From Thermoplasmata archaeon (GTDB lineage: Archaea; Thermoplasmatota; E2; DHVEG-1), in NCBI GenBank assembly GCA_003649715.1, contig QMSS01000059.1, forward strand, positions 1 to 8,665: a stretch of 8,665 bases of DNA, written 5' to 3'. This document shows positions 5,399-8,665 of the stretch, in pieces. The notes beneath the pieces were generated by a model. It was given only the letters and a program-made list of their open reading frames with translations. It did not search any database and was not told the DNA's origin. The stretch's first letter is position 1. Every line of letters starts with the position of its first letter. Both the position numbers and the translations under genes were made by a program.

Positions 5399-5710
5399 AT
5401 GAGGACAATAATGATAGTTGATGATGAACCAGAGATACTTGAAAAAGTAAGGTCATGTTTAGAGGATAATGAGTTCGATGTGGTCACAGCTCTTGATAGT
5501 CGACAGGCATTAGAGGTGCTTCAAAGCGATGAGGAAGAAAAAAACATTGATCTTATACTGGTAGACACACATATGCCTGGTACAGAAAAAAAATCAGCGT
5601 TTTTTCCAGTTAAACCTAATTCTAAAGCCAAAGATTCCGAGATAAGTAATTTTCTGGAAAAACCATTTACAAAAAAACAGTTACTTGATTTTGTAAAAAA
5701 CAATCTTTAA
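5399..5710 (+). CDS. Compact receiver-domain response regulator
   Basis: The 103-residue protein starts as a classic receiver: acidic pair D8-D9 in MIVDDEP, helix 1, strand 2 (DVVTA), helix 2, and phospho-acceptor D56 in LILVDTHMPG. The conserved lysine K88 is in LEKPF, followed by a final helix. Between D56 and K88 there are only 32 residues, against about 50 in CheY-type receivers: helix 3, strand 4 and helix 4 are mostly replaced by a Lys/Ser/Pro-rich loop (KKSAFFPVKPNSK), and the usual Thr/Ser switch is absent or moved to S66. No output domain is attached, so it probably signals by protein contact; no histidine kinase is in the window. A G-rich ribosome site (GGGGGGAAG) lies a few bases before the ATG. 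I recall similar short receivers in other archaea, so this seems a natural variant, not a broken gene. Confidence 0.82.
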   Translation: MRTIMIVDDEPEILEKVRSCLEDNEFDVVTALDSRQALEVLQSDEEEKNIDLILVDTHMPGTEKKSAFFPVKPNSKAKDSEISNFLEKPFTKKQLLDFVKNNL

Positions 5711-5774
5711 AAAAGGAGTAATTGTCCAAAAAATTTTTCTATATTATATAGTTATTATTTTTTTAAGATGTTTC

Positions 5775-5788
5775 CTAGAATTTTCTAG
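5775..5788. repeat. Dyad CTAGAA-tt-TTCTAG in a convergent spacer
   Basis: A perfect 6-bp inverted repeat with a 2-base centre lies between the ends of the response-regulator and FKBP genes. T-rich tracts on both sides (TTTTT at 5736-5740, TTTTTT near 5803) suggest this is a bidirectional 3'-end region. Confidence 0.45.
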
Positions 5789-5865
5789 ACCCTTTTGCAC
5801 TTTTTTGTTTTTGTATTTGAAATATAAAATTGAGTATATAAATTAGAGGAATATGAGAAAGGAAA

Positions 5866-5887
5866 TCTTATCATACTCTTATCATAT
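5866..5887. repeat. Tandem 11-bp repeat beside the FKBP stop
   Basis: TCTTATCATAC at 5866-5876 is followed directly by TCTTATCATAT at 5877-5887, with part of a third unit after it. It lies in the 3' region of the FKBP gene. Its spacing is near one helical turn, which suits protein binding, but slippage explains it equally well. Confidence 0.6.
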
Positions 5888-5901
5888 CATTTTCTCTTTT
5901 T

Positions 5902-6330
5902 TTATTCTATGGAGACCAATGTGACTATGAATATTATTTTTTTGCCAGCCAATGGATGATTCAGATCTACTGTGAGGCTATCATCACTGAGATTTGTTAT
6001 AGTCCCATAAAAAACTTTGCCAGATGGTGTATTTATCTCCACTCTAGAACCTACATTGAGATTCACATCTTGACGGAAAGCACTTTTAGGAACCTCCAAC
6101 ACAAGGTCATCTAGATGTGGACCGAATGCTTGCTCTGGCTCAAGAGTCAACTCCTTTGTTTCTCCTTCCTTCATATTCTTTAAAGCATTTTCTACAGCTG
6201 GAAAAAGCTTTCCTCTTCCTACAATCAATTCTAAAGGCTCTTCCTTTTCATTTTTATAGCATATCTCACCATTTTCCAATCTGGCTTCACATAGTACTAG
6301 AACTTTATCTCCTTCCTTTACAACCTTCAT
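5902..6330 (-). CDS. SlyD-like FKBP-type peptidyl-prolyl isomerase
   Basis: The 142-residue protein has the archaeal short FKBP layout: an N-terminal FKBP half (GDKVLVLCEARLENGEI, then the LELIVGRGKLFPAVENAL motif at about residues 33-50 and the MKEGE turn), EPEQAFGPH (64-72), an inserted chaperone flap (about 72-123), and the last FKBP strand after NHPLAGK (124-130). Such proteins isomerise Xaa-Pro bonds and chaperone unfolded proteins in the cytoplasm. There is no signal peptide and no His-rich metal tail as in E. coli SlyD. The start is supported by GGGAG about 10 bases upstream. The gene is monocistronic, converging with the response regulator. The enzyme class is confident; clients are unknown. 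Confidence 0.93.
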   Translation of the reverse strand: MKVVKEGDKVLVLCEARLENGEICYKNEKEEPLELIVGRGKLFPAVENALKNMKEGETKELTLEPEQAFGPHLDDLVLEVPKSAFRQDVNLNVGSRVEINTPSGKVFYGTITNLSDDSLTVDLNHPLAGKKIIFIVTLVSIE

Positions 6331-6719
6331 GGTTTTAATACTCCCTTATTCTTTTTGGTATCCCATCCAAAATGAAAAAAAGAAAATACACCAAAGTTTT
6401 TTGGGAGTGTATTCTCCCTTTCATTCTGTTAGGATCGGATTGGGCTATCGATTCTTTTCTATTTAAATATTTGTACCAATTTTTACTCTTCTCTTTTTTC
6501 AGAACACAAAAAAAAGTAGAATATAAGAAATTTGAGGATGAAAAAAAGGGGAAGTAGATGGCTGAGAAAACAGATATTACCCTTCTCCTTAGATTCAAGT
6601 GAAGAAATGAGGGTAAAACAGAGGGCAGTATGCATCGATGTTCTATCCCTATGGTTTTTGTTTTTTTTGTGTTCGATACCTAGTCAGATACTTATAATGT
6701 AAGGGTATTACTCGAAAAT
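6331..6719. other. Spacer of about 390 bases between cold-shock and FKBP genes
   Basis: The spacer holds the FKBP ribosome site (GGGAG near 6342) and a small hairpin GGGAG-tgtatt-CTCCC at about 6404-6419. A 61-codon plus-strand frame (6372-6557) with a hydrophobic centre and basic ends, and short frames at 6558-6602 and 6608 onward, are open but have no good ribosome site for the first, and composition close to the AT-rich background. I do not call a gene, but the 6372 frame cannot be excluded. Confidence 0.35.
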
Positions 6720-6911
6720 CTATAGTTTCTTTATGTTTATTGCCTTAGGCCCTCGTTTTGAGTTTTCAACCTGGTATTCGACCTGATCTCCCTCTTTAAG
6801 AAAGGTTCCTATTGGCGTTGCTGTCCGATGCGCAAAGACATCTTTTCCATCCTCACCTTCGATAAAACCATATCCCTTCCGAGGATTGTACCATTTTACA
6901 GTTCCCTTCAT
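6720..6911 (-). CDS. Cold-shock domain protein (CspA family)
   Basis: The 63-residue protein is a single cold-shock domain. It opens with MKGTVKWYNPRKGYGFIEGE, containing RNP1 (KGYGFI, residues 12-17), continues with RNP2 (DVFAH, 24-28), and has the usual GDQVEYQVE strand and the closing strand GPKAINIKKL. It binds single-stranded RNA or DNA and acts as an RNA chaperone; in archaea this family is patchy and usually thought to come from bacteria. The frame stays open to an ATG at 7103, but the extra 64 residues match nothing in the family and a perfect Shine-Dalgarno lies before the ATG at 6911. The upstream segment may therefore be a long mRNA leader, as in bacterial cspA genes. Divergent from the membrane-protein gene at 7398. 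Confidence 0.93.
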   Translation of the reverse strand: MKGTVKWYNPRKGYGFIEGEDGKDVFAHRTATPIGTFLKEGDQVEYQVENSKRGPKAINIKKL

Positions 6912-6919
6912 ATGTTTTT

Positions 6920-6927
6920 TCACCTCC
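6920..6927 (-). promoter_or_regulatory. Consensus Shine-Dalgarno of the cold-shock gene
   Basis: GGAGGTGA on the minus strand, 8 bases before the ATG at 6911, matches the archaeal 16S 3' end perfectly. It is the strongest ribosome site in the window and fixes the start within the longer open frame. Confidence 0.85.
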
Positions 6928-7257
6928 TCAGACACCAAAAAATTTGTTTTTTGATGGTCTGAACTTATTTTTTGACAAAAAGGAATAAAAAAGCATTGTG
7001 TTTTGCAAGGTCTCAAAAAAGGATTCGTAGAAACCGAAACCTGATCTGAAAGCCTTTTTCTAGTTTTTTTATTCCCTTTGCAAACCAATACCTGGATTTC
7101 CATCTATCTTAAATAGATTTCTGTTTAGGAGCCACATATCTAGGAAATCAATTTTTTAGTTCAATACATCTCTTTTTTTGCCACCACTAAAGCAAAAGGA
7201 TATATCTTTTTATCTTTTTGAGAGAAAAATGATTTCACCAACAAGATAAGGGGAAAG

Positions 7258-7276
7258 ACAGAGGGTTTCCCTCTGT
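7258..7276. repeat. Perfect 8-bp GC-rich hairpin in the divergent spacer
   Basis: ACAGAGGG (7258-7265) and CCCTCTGT (7269-7276) pair perfectly around TTT. It stands out in an AT-rich spacer where no gene ends, so it is not simply a gene terminator. It may end a small RNA or be a binding site. Confidence 0.6.
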
Positions 7277-7311
7277 TATGAAAAAACATTTTTATAATGG
7301 TTGTACATGTT

Positions 7312-7325
7312 GAAATAATTATTTC
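7312..7325. promoter_or_regulatory. 14-bp palindrome upstream of the membrane-protein gene
   Basis: GAAATAATTATTTC is a perfect palindrome 72 bases before the ATG at 7398 and about 20 bases upstream of a TATA-like box at 7347-7355. Its position suits an activator or repressor site, but its AT-only core makes chance occurrence more likely than for the other dyads here. Confidence 0.35.
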
Positions 7326-7397
7326 TTCTCTGTAAAAAAAAATTTATTGAGAACTAGACCACATATCTGGGTAAATGAAAGGGAGGAGATTTGATTC

Positions 7398-8132
7398 ATG
7401 GCTGTTGATAAGAGAGGGAAAGAGATTTTAGAGGAGGCAAAGTTTGACAAATTCAAACAGGCTTTTATTGATAGTATAATGAGAAAGATTAGTATAGAGG
7501 GCAGGTATGGTACAGATATACGTCCAATTATAGAAGAAACTCTTAAGGAGGAGGATTTCATTGATTTTTTTAACAAGCTGGCAGAAATCATCAGAAAAAA
7601 AACAGAGATAAATGGAAGAGAATGCGACCGGACAGCCTCTGCCTTGGTGGAAGAAGCTTTTGTAAAAGATATAAGCGATGTTTTTAGCGGACAGCTAAAG
7701 GAAAGCAAGGAATCCAGATTCTCCAAAGAGGAGATGGAGATTTACAGGAAGGGTGAGCGGTTTAGACTATGGAAGGATGCAAATCTAAAACGTTTTTTAG
7801 GTGGCAGACCAGAAAAACTGAATGATATCATCAGACTGTTTAGAGAGCATAGCATAATAAAAGCTATTGTTTTCATAGGCATTGGAGCACTGGGGATATC
7901 CGCGGTACTATTCGGCTCAATCTATAAGGCATTAGTGGTCGGTCTTACACTAACCATGTTCTCAGGAGAGACACTTCAAATAAAAATCGCAAATATCCTA
8001 GGGGGAATAGGAGGGGTACTAATATTTTTTACATCCATAACAATATTGCTGGAATACATTCTACTGACAGCTAGAAGAAACGAGCAGATACAGGAGATGG
8101 CAAGAAGATATTTTGAGAAAAAAAGAGGCTAA
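7398..8132 (+). CDS. Membrane protein with helical N-domain and two TM helices
   Basis: The 244-residue protein starts at an ATG preceded by AAAGGGAGGAG about 8 bases upstream. Residues 1-150 are charged and mostly helical, with two stretches of similar layout (DSIMRKISIEGRYGTDIRPIIEE and LAEIIRKKTEINGRECDRTASALVEE), which may be an internal duplication. Two hydrophobic segments follow at about 153-175 and 199-223, with a weaker one around 177-188, then a charged C-terminal tail ending YFEKKRG. No enzyme motif, signal peptide or known domain is recognised; the large polar part probably faces the cytoplasm. It stands alone, and a T-rich stretch (TTTTTT at 8155-8160) follows as a likely terminator. 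A structural or sensory membrane role is possible but not shown. Confidence 0.8.
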   Translation: MAVDKRGKEILEEAKFDKFKQAFIDSIMRKISIEGRYGTDIRPIIEETLKEEDFIDFFNKLAEIIRKKTEINGRECDRTASALVEEAFVKDISDVFSGQLKESKESRFSKEEMEIYRKGERFRLWKDANLKRFLGGRPEKLNDIIRLFREHSIIKAIVFIGIGALGISAVLFGSIYKALVVGLTLTMFSGETLQIKIANILGGIGGVLIFFTSITILLEYILLTARRNEQIQEMARRYFEKKRG

Positions 8133-8145
8133 AAAAATGTCTTAA

Positions 8146-8161
8146 TTTCTCTCTCTTTTTT
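8146..8161 (+). terminator. Pyrimidine/U-rich terminator after the membrane-protein gene
   Basis: TCTCTCTCTTTTTT, starting about 14 bases after the stop at 8132, is a typical archaeal U-rich termination stretch without a hairpin. Confidence 0.45.
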
Positions 8162-8190
8162 GTGATAAAAAGATTGAAGCATGGAGATAT

Positions 8191-8496
8191 TCACTTGTTT
8201 TTAAGTTTTTCATATTCTTTTTCTGCTAATCTGTCAACATAACCTATTCCATAGAACACACCTATGAAATAAGCTATGACCCCTATTCCCCTATCCAGAT
8301 AGAGAGAATATAAACCATAGAAAAACCTATTGATACCAGTTGGTAAACCACCAGACTATTACAAGAAGCAGATTCACCAGCAGGCAGACACTTAAACGAA
8401 TATAGAAACCAATTTTTCCCTCAGTCCTTTTCTCAGTCTTTTTTCTCAACTCCTCATCTAAGTTGGTTGATATTTCCTTTTCAATACCTATCCCAT
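8191..8496 (-). pseudogene. Frame-disrupted 2TM-domain membrane protein
   Basis: On the minus strand an ATG (8496-8494) is followed at once by a stop in its own frame (GGA TAG). A neighbouring frame from 8494 reads through EELRKKTEKRTEGKIGFY and LLVNLLLVIVWWFTNW to a TAG at 8329-8327. The frame of the ATG then resumes with GINRFFYGLYSLYLDRGIGVI and AYFIGVFYGIGYVDRLAEKEYEKLK to a TGA at 8193-8191. Together these give the layout of the 2TM family (Pfam 2TM domain): charged N-tail, GFY, a first helix ending VIVWW, then FFxxxY, RGIGVIAxFIGVF. The usual W and H of the family (FWP, GWG, H) are changed here. One lost G near the start and one gained base near 8335-8347 restore a 101-residue protein. 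A TATA box 25 bases before the ATG suggests a once leaderless gene. Assembly error is the alternative. Confidence 0.6.
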
Positions 8497-8515
8497 ACTA
8501 CAACGATACGCTGAA

Positions 8516-8526
8516 GATATTTAAGT
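8516..8526 (-). promoter_or_regulatory. TATA box of the disrupted 2TM gene (leaderless type)
   Basis: ACTTAAATATC on the minus strand is centred 25 bases before the ATG at 8496, placing the transcription start on or next to that ATG. An intact promoter supports recent loss of function or a sequencing error rather than old decay. Confidence 0.5.
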
Positions 8527-8545
8527 CTTTTACTATAATTTGGGC

Positions 8546-8599
8546 TTCATCCCTAAATGATGTGCAATAGGCACATCATAAACACGATCTTGGGATGAA
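8546..8599. repeat. Nested inverted repeat (two perfect stems)
   Basis: An inner perfect 9-bp stem, ATGATGTGC (8557-8565) with GCACATCAT (8571-8579), closes a 5-base AATAG loop. Outside it, TTCATCCC (8546-8553) pairs perfectly with GGGATGAA (8592-8599), with 3 and 12 unpaired bases between the two stems. Such a nested arrangement is unlikely by chance and could be a structured RNA, a 3' end of a gene entering from the right, or an end of a mobile element. Confidence 0.65.
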
Positions 8600-8665
8600 T
8601 TAATAGGGTTAAACATCCGAGATTAGAGCATTGAAACCATCAGAATCCATCAATTTCTTAGATGA
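8600..8665 (-). other. Right edge: possible tail of a minus-strand gene
   Basis: From the window edge the minus strand is open for 18 codons to a TAA at 8611-8609, ending in DGFNALISDV. The nested hairpin follows 10 bases after this stop, as a 3' structure would. Eighteen open codons are well within chance, so this is a suggestion only. Confidence 0.25.

Larger units (their letters stand above)
6928..7397. other. Divergent spacer: csp leader and membrane-protein promoter
   Basis: On the minus strand a TATA-like TATTTAAGATAG at about 7106-7117 could start a cold-shock mRNA near 7085, with a leader of about 170 bases. That leader contains a CAAAAAA/TTTTTTG stem at about 6941-6959. A closer promoter giving a short leader is also possible. 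The right half holds a hairpin at 7258-7276 and a palindrome at 7312-7325 near the start of the plus-strand gene, and a TATA-like AATTTATTG at about 7347-7355. No gene was found. Confidence 0.4.

Noticed and set aside
6372..6557. 61-codon plus-strand frame with a hydrophobic centre
   Set aside because: No ribosome site, low-complexity Lys/Phe composition expected from AT-rich DNA, and no recognisable family. It remains possible but is not supported.
6912..7103. 64-residue N-terminal extension of the cold-shock protein
   Set aside because: The internal ATG has a perfect Shine-Dalgarno and begins exactly where cold-shock domains begin; the extra residues resemble no part of the family.
7278..7313. 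11-codon frame ending in a CTC motif after the hairpin
   Set aside because: No ribosome site and very short; most likely chance.
1..8665. CRISPR array, integrase attachment site, toxin-antitoxin or defence system
   Set aside because: I saw no regularly spaced direct repeats, no cas, integrase or toxin-like genes; apart from the transposase fragment the genes are ordinary chromosomal ones.

Overview
The window looks like a chromosomal piece of an AT-rich archaeon. The clearest sign is the gene run aIF1A - RIO1 kinase - Dim2/Pno1-like KH protein, a characteristically archaeal translation and ribosome-assembly cluster. Archaeal TATA boxes at the usual distance before several starts, a tRNA-Asn without an encoded CCA, and short U-rich gene ends agree with this. 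A cold-shock protein, an SlyD-like FKBP and a compact receiver-only response regulator would fit a euryarchaeal lineage of the Thermoplasmatota kind. That placement is inference from gene content, not a measured phylogeny.

Layout, left to right. At 1-66 is the N-terminal end of a transposase leaving the window on the minus strand. At 190-609 (+) is a four-helix membrane protein. At 843-1730 (-) is a TrmB-like winged-helix regulator with a palindromic operator candidate at its TATA box. At 2124-2300 (-) is a 58-residue four-cysteine protein, too short for ordinary ORF cut-offs, with its own dyad around a TATA box. At 2665-2738 (-) is tRNA-Asn(GTT). At 2838-4490 (-) is the overlapping aIF1A/RIO1/KH operon. 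At 4653-5207 (-) is an HD-domain phosphohydrolase, and divergent from it at 5399-5710 (+) a shortened response regulator. At 5902-6330 (-) is an FKBP-type prolyl isomerase. At 6720-6911 (-) is a cold-shock protein with a possibly long leader. At 7398-8132 (+) is a two-helix membrane protein with a large cytoplasmic part. At 8191-8496 (-) is a frame-disrupted 2TM-domain gene, followed by a nested inverted repeat at 8546-8599.

How the genes fit together: aIF1A, RIO1 and the KH protein all act on the small ribosomal subunit and overlap by 11 and 4 bases, so they are almost certainly translated as one unit, with tRNA-Asn just downstream. The FKBP and the cold-shock protein are protein- and RNA-folding factors in neighbouring transcription units. 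The regulator and the receiver protein have no evident targets or partner kinase in the window. The intergenic spaces are unusually roomy and hold several dyads; the best candidates for something new are the small cysteine protein with its TATA-flanking operator, the compact receiver domain, and the decaying 2TM gene next to the nested hairpin.
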